Shown here piece by piece: positions 51,937 through 61,339 of a DNA stretch of 64,000 bases. A program made the position numbers and the translations under genes. The notes below the pieces were generated by a model. The model made no database searches, was not told the origin of the DNA, and was given only the letters and a program-made list of their open reading frames with translations. The stretch lies in NCBI GenBank assembly GCA_036725345.1, contig DAIMEJ010000012.1, positions 1-64,000 on the forward strand, in the 5' to 3' direction. Within the stretch, counting starts at the first letter, position 1, and each line of letters begins with the position of its first letter. This stretch comes from JAPLJU01 sp036725345. GTDB taxonomy: Bacteria > Desulfobacterota > Syntrophia > Syntrophales > UBA2192.

Positions 51937-53879
51937 CTGACCTCCTTTCTGACGATGGCCCCGGCGGGACAGATATCTGCGCAGACCCCGCAGGCGGTGC
52001 AGATGATGTCGTCGATCCGGCTGACTTTCTTCTCGCGGTCCCAGATGAGCCCCGGACAGCCGAAGATGCGCGTGCAGATGCGGTTGCAGCCGCAGTTCTC
52101 TCCCCGACAGCGGTCTTCGTCCACGGTGACCTCGTATTTTTTCTTGGATCGCCTCTCGGGGCTGAGCGCGCAGGCCTGCCTGAGGATCAGCACCTTGGCG
52201 CCCTCCGTGCTTTCCAGCAGACGGTTGAGCTTCTTCCGCGTCTTTTCCAGGTCGAAGGGATCGCTCACTTCCACCTTCGCCCCCATGGCCATGCATATTT
52301 TTTCCATGTCCAGCGCCGGCGCCGGGTCTCCCAGCACGTCCGTCGGCGACCCCGGGTGGGGCTGAAACCCCGTCATGGCCGTGCCACGGTTGTCCAGCAG
52401 GACGAGCGTGAAGGGGGATCGGTGATGGATGGCATTGGCCAGGGCGGGCATGGCAGCGTGGAAGAAGGTGGAATCCCCGCAGACCGCCACAACAGGCTGG
52501 TCCATGCCGAACTGCCTGAGCTTGCCGAATCCGCTCGCAAGGCCGCTTCCGGAGCCCATGGAATGGAGGGTCTTGTTGGTGCTGAAACCGGTGGGAAAGG
52601 CGGCCAGGGCGTAACAGCCGATGTCGCCGCAGACGAACCCGCTGCGATTATCCATCTGCAGGGCATTATTGATGGACCAGAAGGAAGCCCGGTGGGGGCA
52701 GCCCGGGCAGAACATGATCCCCCGGACCGGCGCATACCTCTCCGCCAGGCCCTTTAGCTTTTGCTTGAATGCCTGCGGGACCGAATGATAGGGCACATCG
52801 CAGAGACGGGAAAGCGCCGAAATGACGAGATCGGGATTGAGTTCCCCCACCGCGGGTAGGTGGCCCGATTTTTTGCCGTAGAACGTCGTGACGCCGATCT
52901 CTGACATGGCTTCCGCGGCAATCACCTTCACGTGGTCCTCCAGCGTGGGCGCCACCTCCTCGACGAAAAACACTTTTTTTGTCGAGGCCAGATGCTTCGT
53001 CAAAAGTTTGCGCGGTAGCGGCCATGTCGTGGCCAGCTTGAGAACGCCCACCCGCGGCCCCAATCCCAGAACATCGACTGCCTCCCGGCTGTAAAGCGAG
53101 CAGATGCTGCTCGTGATGATCAGCAGTTCCGGCTCGGGGGGTCCGGTGTAGGTGTTGAATCTGCAGGTTTCGAATATCTCCTCCGCCCGCTTCAGTTTCT
53201 CCTGCTGGCGGCCGTGATGGGCTTCCGGCCTGGCCGGGATCATGCTGATGACCGGCCCCGTATCCTGATCGAGCAGGGGGCCGTGGTACGCGAATTTCGC
53301 CCGGGCCGCCCTGCCGGGGAGCGGGGCGAAACGCACATTGCCGCTCGCATGGGAAAGGCGCGTCACGCTGCGGAGCATGAAGACGATGCCGATTTTCTCG
53401 GAGAGGTCGAAGGCCCAGGGGATGATGTCCTTGGTTTCCTGGAAGTCACCCGGTTCGACAAGCGGCATCTCCAGCAGCCTCGCGAAAAGTCTGGACTCTC
53501 CCTCGTTGACACTGGAGAGAGCGCCCGGGTCGTCGCAGGTCACCAGCAGCATGCCGCCCCGGGTGCCGGAGCTTGCCAGGTGCAGGAGAAAATCGGATGC
53601 CACGTTGACGCCGTTTTGCTTCATCACGCAAATGGAACGCAGGCCCGCGAAGGAGGCTGCCGCCGCCACTTCGGTGGCCACTTTTTCATTGGTGGACCAT
53701 TCAACGTAGACATTGCGCTCCCTGGCCACTTTCGAAAACGCCTCGATGACTTCCGACGAGGGCGTGCCGGGATAGCCGGTGGCGACATTGACCCCCGCCT
53801 CAAGGGCACCCCGAACAATCGCCTCGTTTCCCATCAGGACGTGCTGAATATCTTTGCCCTCGTCAATCAAAAATGACAT
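51933..53879 (-). CDS. iorA: Indolepyruvate:ferredoxin oxidoreductase, alpha subunit
   Basis: 648 residues. Pyrimidine-binding domain at the N terminus (LMGNEAIVRGALEAGVNVATGYPGTPSSE), a middle domain, a thiamine-diphosphate domain (about 380-560, GDIGCYAL and GDSTFFHAAMPALANAI), and a C-terminal two-cluster ferredoxin domain, CRGENCGCNRIC and CTACGVCADICPAG (about 590-640). Oxygen-sensitive enzyme of aromatic amino acid fermentation or, run backward, of synthesis. Lies 18 bases after the FrhB-like gene and is coupled to iorB. Confidence 0.92.
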   Translation of the reverse strand: MSFLIDEGKDIQHVLMGNEAIVRGALEAGVNVATGYPGTPSSEVIEAFSKVARERNVYVEWSTNEKVATEVAAAASFAGLRSICVMKQNGVNVASDFLLHLASSGTRGGMLLVTCDDPGALSSVNEGESRLFARLLEMPLVEPGDFQETKDIIPWAFDLSEKIGIVFMLRSVTRLSHASGNVRFAPLPGRAARAKFAYHGPLLDQDTGPVISMIPARPEAHHGRQQEKLKRAEEIFETCRFNTYTGPPEPELLIITSSICSLYSREAVDVLGLGPRVGVLKLATTWPLPRKLLTKHLASTKKVFFVEEVAPTLEDHVKVIAAEAMSEIGVTTFYGKKSGHLPAVGELNPDLVISALSRLCDVPYHSVPQAFKQKLKGLAERYAPVRGIMFCPGCPHRASFWSINNALQMDNRSGFVCGDIGCYALAAFPTGFSTNKTLHSMGSGSGLASGFGKLRQFGMDQPVVAVCGDSTFFHAAMPALANAIHHRSPFTLVLLDNRGTAMTGFQPHPGSPTDVLGDPAPALDMEKICMAMGAKVEVSDPFDLEKTRKKLNRLLESTEGAKVLILRQACALSPERRSKKKYEVTVDEDRCRGENCGCNRICTRIFGCPGLIWDREKKVSRIDDIICTACGVCADICPAGAIVRKEVR

Positions 53880-53897
53880 GGAGGTGTCTCCTTTCCA

Positions 53898-55007
53898 TTA
53901 TTTCAAAATCCTTTCGGTCGTCTCGGCGCTCAGCCGCAGGCAGGCCGTCCCCTCTTCGCCGTTGAGCTTCCCGGTCTCTCGGCAGCGGATGATGCAGCGC
54001 TTCTTCTTGTTGGCTGCGGCCCACATAAGGTGTTCCCGGTTTTCCTCCGGCAGTTCGTCCAGTTCCAGATATCCCAACCTCCGGGCCTCGCGGACGATCT
54101 CTTCCCCCCGCTCAGTGCGGATGATGAGCGTGTTCATGTCCGGCCGGCCTTCGAGGACGCCCACGGAAATATCGGCAAATTCGGCGGTCATGTCCGGGCA
54201 GAAATCGCAGGCCTCCGGGACGAAGGCCCGGATCTCGTCGAGGGGGTACACCCGCTTGCCTTCTTTGAGGTAAACCTCCAGCACTTCTGCCGGGGGAGGC
54301 GGGATGTCGATCTTGACGATCTCCTTCAGGGGTACCCGTTCCGCCAGGAAGGCCTCGAACCGCCGGAAATCGAGCGCCCAGGTGCAGAAAAGGCCGACCA
54401 CCAGGGCCGTGGGGTCCTTGAAAGACGGGTCATCCATGGGGTTGCTGCGCATTTGGGCCACCGCCGCCGCCTGGCAGGGCGTGGCGACGACACCAAGGTC
54501 CCTGTATCCATCCGCGACGGCCTGGTTCAGGGCTGCGAGGGTGGGGGCGGCGGCGTACTTTGACAGGCTTCTGAGAAAGACATCGGCTGGCCGGGTGACC
54601 AGGGCTGGAACGGGCAGGAGGCCCTGCCGGCCCGTGAGGATCGCGCCCGAGATTCTTTTGTTTCGCAGGGCAAAATACATGAGGGCGGAAACCGTTCCGC
54701 CCGCCTGAAAGGCACGCTTTTTCACCCTGGCGCCTGCCCGGGAGACGTGAATGCTCCTGCAAACGCCCAGGGGACTTCCGTCGTAGGGCTTGTTAAAGAG
54801 AAACCGTGAAAGAGCGTCAGGATCCAGTTCGACCTTGGGGCAGTAAGCAAAACACCTCCCCTTCTCCAGGTTGCAGGGGAAAATCGCCGCCGTCTTCCCC
54901 CGGTAGGAATGAAAATAGGGGCACAGGTTGATGCAGGCGCCGCATCCGCAGCACAAGCCCGCCGATATGACGCTGTCGACGAGTTTAACGGCTCCAAAAT
55001 GCTTCAT
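53898..55007 (-). CDS. FrhB/FdhB-family Fe-S flavoprotein
   Basis: 369 residues of the coenzyme F420 hydrogenase/dehydrogenase beta-subunit family. N-terminal ferredoxin-like cysteines GLCCGCGACINLCPYF (about 18-33) with a further CNLEKGRCFAYCPK, then the FrhB N and C domains with GGTVSALMYFAL (about 103-114), VVATPCQAAAV and VGLFCTWALDF, and CDFCPDMTAEFADISVG near residue 265. In non-methanogens such proteins act as flavin-containing electron adaptors. First gene of the operon with iorAB, so it may pass electrons between the ferredoxin pool and IorAB. Confidence 0.84.
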   Translation of the reverse strand: MKHFGAVKLVDSVISAGLCCGCGACINLCPYFHSYRGKTAAIFPCNLEKGRCFAYCPKVELDPDALSRFLFNKPYDGSPLGVCRSIHVSRAGARVKKRAFQAGGTVSALMYFALRNKRISGAILTGRQGLLPVPALVTRPADVFLRSLSKYAAAPTLAALNQAVADGYRDLGVVATPCQAAAVAQMRSNPMDDPSFKDPTALVVGLFCTWALDFRRFEAFLAERVPLKEIVKIDIPPPPAEVLEVYLKEGKRVYPLDEIRAFVPEACDFCPDMTAEFADISVGVLEGRPDMNTLIIRTERGEEIVREARRLGYLELDELPEENREHLMWAAANKKKRCIIRCRETGKLNGEEGTACLRLSAETTERILK

Positions 55008-55203
55008 AGCAAAACCTCTTTCGAGTGACCAGTGGGTCTTTGCCTCCGCTCGGTTTAATGAAACGCGGCTTTAAAATTTTCCAAGCAATACACCAAACAC
55101 TCCTGTCCGGCAACGGAAAAGTATGCAAAGGGCTTGGACTCCGATGATGAAAGTTGGTAATATTAGTCCGCAATTCAGCATGTTCGATAAGAAAGGAGAT
55201 TCC

Positions 55204-55869
55204 ATGAAACGTGCGCAAATACTCCCGATGGCGCTGCTGTCTGTCTTGCTCGTACTCTTCGGGTGTGCCGGCAAAGGGCCCGTGGGCAAGGACGTGCCAT
55301 CTGCTGCCAAGATGGAAACCCATCCCCAGGACGACAGGGCTCTTCTGTATGTCAACACCGATGCGCCGAAGAGGAGCTACTCAAAGTTCATTGTAGAGCC
55401 GGTCCAGATCTACCAGGGTGCGGACCACGGCTTCAGGGACATCTCAGTGGAAGACCGGCTAATGATGGCTGACTTCACCCGGCAGGAGATGATCCGTGTC
55501 CTAGGAGAGAGATACGCCATCGTGGACAAACCGGGGCCGGACACCATGCGAATCAAGCTCATCCTCGTGGGCCTCGAGACAACGAACACCGTGATGCGGG
55601 GTCTGACATACGGGAACCCGATGGGTCTTGCCATGAACCTCGGCAGGGGTGCCCTTGGAAAACAGGGAAACTTCATGGGCTCAATCACCATTGCGGGGGA
55701 ATTCGAGGACTCTCAAACGGACACGGTGCTCGCCGCGTTCATGGGCAAGATTAGCCCCTTTGCCTTGTCTCCCTCGTTTTTACCATGGGATGCCGCCAAG
55801 GCCGGCGCAACCAAACTTGCGACGGACTTCAGGGACAGGATCGACAGCAGCTACAAACGCAAGAAATAG
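55204..55869 (+). CDS. DUF3313 lipoprotein
   Basis: 221 residues with a signal peptide and lipobox (VLFGCAG, Cys about residue 22). Mature part fits DUF3313: SYSKFIVEPVQIYQGADHGF, an RYAIVDKPGPDTMRIKLILVGLE strand region and the C-terminal AGATKLATDFRDRIDS helix. Anchored in the outer or inner membrane; function unknown. RBS AGAAAGGAG. Start at 55204 (the in-frame upstream ATG at 55123 gives no signal peptide). Confidence 0.8.
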   Translation: MKRAQILPMALLSVLLVLFGCAGKGPVGKDVPSAAKMETHPQDDRALLYVNTDAPKRSYSKFIVEPVQIYQGADHGFRDISVEDRLMMADFTRQEMIRVLGERYAIVDKPGPDTMRIKLILVGLETTNTVMRGLTYGNPMGLAMNLGRGALGKQGNFMGSITIAGEFEDSQTDTVLAAFMGKISPFALSPSFLPWDAAKAGATKLATDFRDRIDSSYKRKK

Positions 55870-56129
55870 CCGTAGGGATTACGTCTTTTAAATCGCATTA
55901 CGCAGAGAGGCAAAGTGTCAAGGCACTCACCGCAGGCTCTCAGACGAGAACCCAGACATCCTTTTCTTCTTGCCCGCGGGGGCATACTGTATTAAAGTGA
56001 AGACCGGTTAAGATACTATATTTACAACGGAATCGTTATCATATTGCCGGGAGCGGGTTTTGTGCCCCGGTTTTCAGGCCAAGGTGCAGGATATAAGCGG
56101 CAAAGACCTTCCCAGGTAACGGTGCTTCC
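55870..56129 (+). other. Intergenic region before the sigma-54 activator
   Basis: 260 bases. Contains CCGGG...CCCGG hairpin with a following T-rich stretch near 56047-56075, possibly a terminator for the DUF3313 gene. No gene. Confidence 0.4.
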
Positions 56130-58280
56130 GTGAGTCAAATGAACCCCGAAGATTTATCTGAGCGCGCTGCATCCGAAAAGCGCCTGGAGTTCGAAAAGTT
56201 CCTGGCCGATCTCTCCGCGAAGTTCGTCGCCCTTCCCCCCGAGCGAGTCGATGATGAAATACGCAGCGCCCTGCACACCATCCTGAGGCTCTTCCAGATC
56301 GACCGTTGCTCCCTGCTCCATCTTCTGCCCGGCAAGACGCAGTGGCTGATCACCCACAACGCCGATACAGCCGGTGAGTCGCCATACCCCATAGAGACCC
56401 CCTTACCCGTCTCGTTGTTTCCTTATTTGTCAAAAAAGCTGATGGAACAACGCGAAGCCGTTTCCTTCGCAAGGGTCGAGGATCTTCCGGAAGATGCCAC
56501 CGGTGACAAGCGGGCTCTGGAAGCTTGGAAAGTCCAATCGGGCCTGTACATACCCATTGCGGCCCTGCGTTCCACGGCGGAGTACACCCTCGGCATCAGC
56601 TCGGCCGAAACCGGCCGTGCCTGCCCGGAGGAATATATCCCTCGGCTGCGCCTCCTGGGGGAACTCTTCGTGAACGCTCTGGAGCGAAGCATGGGGGAGA
56701 AGGCCCTGCGCGAGAGCGAGGCCGAACTCCGGGAGCGCCTGAAGTTTGAAAAATTCATGACCGATCTCTCGGCGAGGTTCGCCACCCTTTCCTCCGAGCA
56801 AGTCGATGACGAAATCCGGATGGCCCTGAAAGATGTTTTGGAATTTTTCCACATCGACCACTTTAATTTGCTTCGACGTCTTCCGGACAAGACCCATTTC
56901 ATGGTTACCCACAACGCCGACGCCGATGATATTCCGCCGTTCCCGACAGGGATTCCCCGACCCGTTTCCCTTTACCCATGGACGGTCAAGAAACTTTCAG
57001 AAGATAACGAGGTCTTTGCCTTTGCACGGCCGGAGGAAATGCCGGAAGAGGCTGCCACCGACAGGCAGAACTTTGAGAAACATGGAATTCGATCCGGATC
57101 GTGGATTCCAATTGTGGCGCTAAGATCCTCCGAGTACAGCCTCAGTGTCTTTTCAGCCAGCAACGATCGAAACTGCCCGGAGGAATACATCCCGCGACTC
57201 CGCCTGCTCGGGGAACTCTTCGTGAACGCGCTGGAGCGAAGCAGGGGAGAACAGCTTCTCCGGGAGCAACTGGAGGAGATCGAGCGTCTGAAGCTCCAGT
57301 TGGAAAAGGAGAACATCTATCTTCGAGAAGAAATCAAAGCAGATCAGGGTTTCCAGAAGATCGTGGGAAGCAGCGACGGGCTCCAGTACGTCTCCTTCCG
57401 CGTGCAGCAGGTTGCCCCCACCGATGCGACCGTTCTTATCCTCGGGGAGACCGGCACGGGCAAGGGAATGGTGGCCCATGCCATCCACGAACTGAGTGCC
57501 CGCAAGAACAGGCCCATGATCACGGTGAACTGCGCCGCCCTGCCGGCCAACCTCATCGAGAGCGAGCTCTTCGGGCGCGAGAAAGGGGCCTTCACGGGGG
57601 CCCACGCCAAGCAGGTCGGCCGCTTCGAGGTTGCAAGCGGCGGGACGATCTTCCTCGACGAGATCGGCGAGATGCCACTGGAGCTCCAGGCGAAGCTCCT
57701 GCGTGTGCTGCAGGAGGGGGAGTTCGAAAGGCTCGGGAGTCCGCGGACCATCAAGGTGGACGTGAGAGTAGTCGCCTCGACCGCCCGCGACCTGAAGGCG
57801 GAGATCCGCAACAAACGGTTCCGGGAGGACCTTTTCTACCGCCTGAACGTCTTCCCCATCTCGATGCCGCCCCTGCGCATGCGGCGCGACGACATCCCTC
57901 AGCTCGTCCGTCATTTCGTCGACAAGTACGAGCGGAAGATCGGCAGGCAGATCAAGACCGTTCCGAAGGCCGTGATGAAATCCCTCCAGGAGTATTCCTG
58001 GCCCGGCAACGTGAGGGAACTGGAGCATGTGATCGAAAGGGCCGTGATCACCAGCACGAGGCCGGAGCTGCAGCTTGCAGACCGTCTCGAAGGCGAGGCG
58101 GTGGAAGCGAAGGAAGAGCCTCTCAAGGAACTTGCCGCGATGGAGCGGGAGCACATCCACAGAGTCCTGCAGAAAACCCGATGGAAGATCGACGGTCCGG
58201 GAGGCGCTGCCGCCCTTCTCAAACTGAACCCGAGCACCCTCCGGTTCCGGCTCAAGAAGCTCGGAATCAAGCGCCCCTGA
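56130..58280 (+). CDS. Sigma-54-dependent transcriptional activator with two GAF domains
   Basis: 716-residue bacterial enhancer-binding protein. Two GAF domains (about 15-185 and 200-370) are internal repeats: both begin LEFEKFLADLSAKF / LKFEKFMTDLSARF and both end in RLRLLGELFVNALERS. AAA+ domain about 400-640: Walker A GETGTGKG, the sigma-54 contact loop GAFTGAHAK, Walker B IFLDEIGEM, and arginine-finger region FREDLFYRLNVFP. C-terminal Fis-type HTH ends the protein (PSTLRFRLKKLGI). GTG start. Lies just upstream of a palindrome, a -24/-12 motif and the sulfatase genes, which it may control. GAF domains suggest a small-molecule signal. Confidence 0.92.
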   Translation: MSQMNPEDLSERAASEKRLEFEKFLADLSAKFVALPPERVDDEIRSALHTILRLFQIDRCSLLHLLPGKTQWLITHNADTAGESPYPIETPLPVSLFPYLSKKLMEQREAVSFARVEDLPEDATGDKRALEAWKVQSGLYIPIAALRSTAEYTLGISSAETGRACPEEYIPRLRLLGELFVNALERSMGEKALRESEAELRERLKFEKFMTDLSARFATLSSEQVDDEIRMALKDVLEFFHIDHFNLLRRLPDKTHFMVTHNADADDIPPFPTGIPRPVSLYPWTVKKLSEDNEVFAFARPEEMPEEAATDRQNFEKHGIRSGSWIPIVALRSSEYSLSVFSASNDRNCPEEYIPRLRLLGELFVNALERSRGEQLLREQLEEIERLKLQLEKENIYLREEIKADQGFQKIVGSSDGLQYVSFRVQQVAPTDATVLILGETGTGKGMVAHAIHELSARKNRPMITVNCAALPANLIESELFGREKGAFTGAHAKQVGRFEVASGGTIFLDEIGEMPLELQAKLLRVLQEGEFERLGSPRTIKVDVRVVASTARDLKAEIRNKRFREDLFYRLNVFPISMPPLRMRRDDIPQLVRHFVDKYERKIGRQIKTVPKAVMKSLQEYSWPGNVRELEHVIERAVITSTRPELQLADRLEGEAVEAKEEPLKELAAMEREHIHRVLQKTRWKIDGPGGAAALLKLNPSTLRFRLKKLGIKRP

Positions 58281-58323
58281 AAGAACAAGCCCTCAACGAT
58301 TGCGTCTCAATATATTGCGGATC

Positions 58324-58337
58324 CTCAACATGTTGAG
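58324..58337. promoter_or_regulatory. Perfect palindrome, candidate enhancer site
   Basis: CTCAACATGTTGAG, a perfect 14-bp palindrome, centred about 105 bp upstream of the -24/-12 motif at 58427, the distance at which activators of this class bind. An imperfect version lies between the sulfatase genes (TTCAACATGGTGA near 61281). Confidence 0.5.
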
Positions 58338-58426
58338 AGCTTTTCAGCAGGTTCCGTCTGTCCCCCATCCATCATTCCATTAATCATATCAAGCGGTTTT
58401 AACTTTTTGACCCACCCTTTTCATCC

Positions 58427-58442
58427 TGGAACGCATCTTGGA
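58427..58442 (+). promoter_or_regulatory. Possible sigma-54 promoter (-24/-12)
   Basis: TGGAACGCATCTTGGA fits TGGCAC-N-TTGC with GG and GG spaced by 10 bases; the -12 element has GG in place of GC, so it would be imperfect. The ORF at 58457 begins only 15 bases later, which leaves little room for a leader; transcription may start almost at that ATG. Confidence 0.4.
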
Positions 58443-58456
58443 TTCCAACGAGGGCC

Positions 58457-58780
58457 ATGAAGCTCACCGTCGAACTGAGAGCGAGGCCCGAGAAGACCCA
58501 GGAACTCCATCAGACCCTGCAGTCGCTTCTTCCCCCGATCCGCAGGGGAAAAGGGTGCCGAGACTGCCGGGTCTGGCGGGACGTGGAGGACACCGAGATC
58601 TTCTTCCTTGCCATCGACTGGGAGTCGCGCGCGAACCTCGAGCAGGCCCTGCGCTCCGGCAGCGGCGGCGCGTTCCTCGGGGCCGTCGATCTTTTGGCCG
58701 AAACGGCGCGGGTGCGGCTGGGAGAGGACTCCCCGTGGGAGGGGATCGAGAAACTGAAGAGAATGAGGAAAAAAACGTAA
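58457..58780 (+). CDS. Antibiotic-biosynthesis-monooxygenase-fold (ABM) protein
   Basis: 107-residue small protein of the ABM/dimeric alpha-beta-barrel fold: MKLTVELRARPEKTQELHQT, a GCRDCRVWRDVED strand with two cysteines, FFLAIDWESRANLEQALRS, then a short C-terminal helix and basic tail. These form dimers and sometimes oxidise quinones or remove lactols; here the role is unknown. Lies 40 bases upstream of the first sulfatase gene, so in its operon. RBS CGAGGG is only 5 bases from the ATG. Confidence 0.72.
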   Translation: MKLTVELRARPEKTQELHQTLQSLLPPIRRGKGCRDCRVWRDVEDTEIFFLAIDWESRANLEQALRSGSGGAFLGAVDLLAETARVRLGEDSPWEGIEKLKRMRKKT

Positions 58781-58820
58781 GCCCCAAGTGCAAGGATATT
58801 GACAGAAAAGGAGAGAGATC

Positions 58821-61238
58821 ATGAAAGGAAAAGTCGCAAGAGTATTGGGCATCGCTCTGGGCGCGGCAACAGCCGCAGCGCCCTTCGGCCATGCGGCCGC
58901 GCAGGAGGTCCTGCCCAAACCGCCGACCCCCTTCAAAGGGCAGATCGGGCTGAGTGTGAAAGACTCGAAGTCAGATTTCCCCAAGCCGGTGCAGGCGCCC
59001 AAGGGGGCGCCCAACGTCGTCCTGATCATTCTCGATGATGTCGGATACGGCGCAGCGAGCACCTTCGGCGGCGCGATCAGCACGCCGACGCTTGACCGGC
59101 TCGCCCAAAACGGGCTGCGCTACACGCAGTTCCACACGACGTCGATCTCGTCCCCCACACGGGCGGCGCTCCTCACCGGACGCAATCACCACTCGGTGCA
59201 TACCGCAAACATCATGGAGCTGGCGACCGGCTACCCCGGCTACGACAGCCTCATGGGGAAGGACACCGCCACCGTCGCCGAGATCCTTCGGCAGAAAGGC
59301 TGGAACACCGCTTGGTTCGGGAAGAACCACAACGTGCCCGACTGGCAGAACAGCCAGGCCGGTCCGTTCGATCTCTGGCCGACAGGCCTCGGGTTTGAAA
59401 AATTCTACGGCTTCATCGGGGCCGAGACCAGCCAGTGGCGGCCCGCCGTCTTCGACGGGACCAAGCCCATCGAGCCGTACCTGGGCAATCCCGATTACAA
59501 CTTCGACTACGATATCGCGGACCAGGCCATCGAGTGGGTGCGCAGCCAGAAGGCCGCTGCGCCCGACAAGCCGTTCTTCCTCTACTATGCGCCGGGCGCG
59601 ACGCACTCGCCGCACCAGCCGAAGAAGGAATGGATCGCCAAATACAAGGGGAAGTTCGACCATGGCTGGGACAAGCTTCGCGAGGAAACGCTGGCGCGGC
59701 AAAAGAAACTCGGCATCGTTCCGGCGAACACGAAGCTGACCGAACGAAGCCGGGGGATCCCGTCATGGGACTCCTTCAATGCCGAGCAGAAGCAGCTCTA
59801 TGCCTACATGATGGAAATCTACGCCGGATACCTCTCCCAGACCGATTACAACGCGGGCCGGGTCCTCGAGGCGCTCGAAATGATGGGCCAGAGGGACAAC
59901 ACGCTCGTCATCTACATCTGCGGCGACAACGGCGCCAGCGGCGAGGGTATGCTCCAGGGGTCCTACAACGAACTGGCCATGATGAACATGATCATGGAAG
60001 ACTACAAAGAGGTCCTGAGACAGAAGGACAACCTGGGCACGTGGAAGACGCACAACCACTATCCCGTCGGCTGGGCGCACGCCATGAACGCCCCGTTCCA
60101 ATGGGTCAAGACCGTTGCCTCCCACTACGGCGGCACCGCCAACGGGATGGTCGTCTCGTGGCCGGCCCGCATCAAGGACAGGGGGGGCATCCGGCCGCAG
60201 TGGCACCACGTCATCGACATCGTCCCGACCTTGCTGGAGGTGAGCGGGGTCGAGCAGCCCTCCTCCGTGAGCGGGGTGGCGCAAAAGCCGATCGAGGGCG
60301 TGAGCATGGCTTACTCCTTCAACGATCCGAAGGTACCGTCCACCCACCATACCCAGTATTTCGAAATCTTCGGCCATCGCGCCCTCTATCACGACGGCTG
60401 GCTGGCCTGCACCACGCCTCCCTACGGGGGGACCTGGGAGGATCAGACCCAGTTCAAGCGGGTCGATGTGATCAACGGCTACAAGTGGGAGCTCTACAAC
60501 GTCGCGGAGGATTTCAGCGAGGCCGTCAATGTTGCAGACAAGTACCCCGAGAAGCTTCACGACCTTCAGCTGCTTTTCTATGCCGAAGCAGCCAAATACA
60601 ATGTGCTGCCGCTGGACGACAGCGGGACCGAGCGGCTGGACCCCGCCGTCCGCCCCAGCCTCACGCGCGGGCGGACCGATTTCACCTATTTCGGGCCGGT
60701 GAAGCGCATTCACGAGGGCGCGGCGCCGGACATTAAGAACAAATCCTTCCGCATCACCGCCGAGGTGGTCGTCCCGAAAGGCAATGCACAGGGTGTCCTG
60801 GTGACGCAGGGCGGACTGTCCGGCGGCTATGCGCTGGTGCTCGAGAAGGGCAAGACGGGTTTCTATTACAACATGGCGAACGTCGCCCATTACAGCATTC
60901 AGGCAAAGAATGCCCTGAAGCCGGGCAGGCACACGGTTGTCTTCGACTTCCAGTATGACGGAGGCGGCGTCGGCAAAGGCGGCACCGGCACGATCAGCGT
61001 GGACGGTACGCAGGTTGCCCGGGGGCGGATCGACCGGACCGTGCCCTTGCGCTTTTCCCTGGATGAGACCTTCGACGTGGGAGAGGACACGGGAACGCCC
61101 GTGAGCCTGAATTACGACGTACCGTTCAAATTCACAGGGCAGATCGAGAAGCTCGTCGTGAAACTGGGCGAGACGAAACTGAGCGCTGCCGATCATCAGA
61201 AAGTGAAAGACGCGGAGGCGAAACTCGCGGCGGATTGA
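58821..61238 (+). CDS. Large secreted arylsulfatase, serine type
   Basis: 805 residues. Sec-type signal peptide (1-27, cleavage after AAA-Q). Sulfatase N-terminal domain: metal-binding LIILDDVGYG (about 68-78), the maturation motif SISSPTRAALLTGR (about 107-120) and FGKNHN. The residue converted to formylglycine is serine (S-x-P-x-R), so maturation should need a radical-SAM anSME enzyme, not the oxygen-dependent one. The C-terminal third is a beta-rich domain (about 610-790) of the Pseudomonas-sulfatase-like group. RBS AAAGGAGAGAG. Followed at once by a paralogue. Cleaves sulfate esters, probably in the periplasm. Confidence 0.9.
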   Translation: MKGKVARVLGIALGAATAAAPFGHAAAQEVLPKPPTPFKGQIGLSVKDSKSDFPKPVQAPKGAPNVVLIILDDVGYGAASTFGGAISTPTLDRLAQNGLRYTQFHTTSISSPTRAALLTGRNHHSVHTANIMELATGYPGYDSLMGKDTATVAEILRQKGWNTAWFGKNHNVPDWQNSQAGPFDLWPTGLGFEKFYGFIGAETSQWRPAVFDGTKPIEPYLGNPDYNFDYDIADQAIEWVRSQKAAAPDKPFFLYYAPGATHSPHQPKKEWIAKYKGKFDHGWDKLREETLARQKKLGIVPANTKLTERSRGIPSWDSFNAEQKQLYAYMMEIYAGYLSQTDYNAGRVLEALEMMGQRDNTLVIYICGDNGASGEGMLQGSYNELAMMNMIMEDYKEVLRQKDNLGTWKTHNHYPVGWAHAMNAPFQWVKTVASHYGGTANGMVVSWPARIKDRGGIRPQWHHVIDIVPTLLEVSGVEQPSSVSGVAQKPIEGVSMAYSFNDPKVPSTHHTQYFEIFGHRALYHDGWLACTTPPYGGTWEDQTQFKRVDVINGYKWELYNVAEDFSEAVNVADKYPEKLHDLQLLFYAEAAKYNVLPLDDSGTERLDPAVRPSLTRGRTDFTYFGPVKRIHEGAAPDIKNKSFRITAEVVVPKGNAQGVLVTQGGLSGGYALVLEKGKTGFYYNMANVAHYSIQAKNALKPGRHTVVFDFQYDGGGVGKGGTGTISVDGTQVARGRIDRTVPLRFSLDETFDVGEDTGTPVSLNYDVPFKFTGQIEKLVVKLGETKLSAADHQKVKDAEAKLAAD

Positions 61239-61280
61239 GAAACAGCATTGCGTCTTCCGTGTACGCGCAAGACGGACGGC

Positions 61281-61293
61281 TTCAACATGGTGA
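61281..61293. promoter_or_regulatory. Imperfect copy of the enhancer-like palindrome
   Basis: TTCAACATGGTGA matches 11 of 14 positions with the palindrome at 58324, located between the two sulfatase genes. Weak by itself. Confidence 0.25.
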
Positions 61294-61339
61294 CAGGCCC
61301 GAAATCCGCTCGAATCGGGGAAGCGAAAGGAGGAAAATC

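Noticed and set aside
57101..58336. Long alternative-frame ORF inside the sigma-54 activator gene
   Set aside because: Arg/Gly/Pro-rich composition typical of the wrong frame of a GC-rich gene.
59763..61196. Long antisense ORFs across both sulfatase genes
   Set aside because: Antisense shadows of high-GC coding sequence; the sulfatase frame has clear motifs and RBS.
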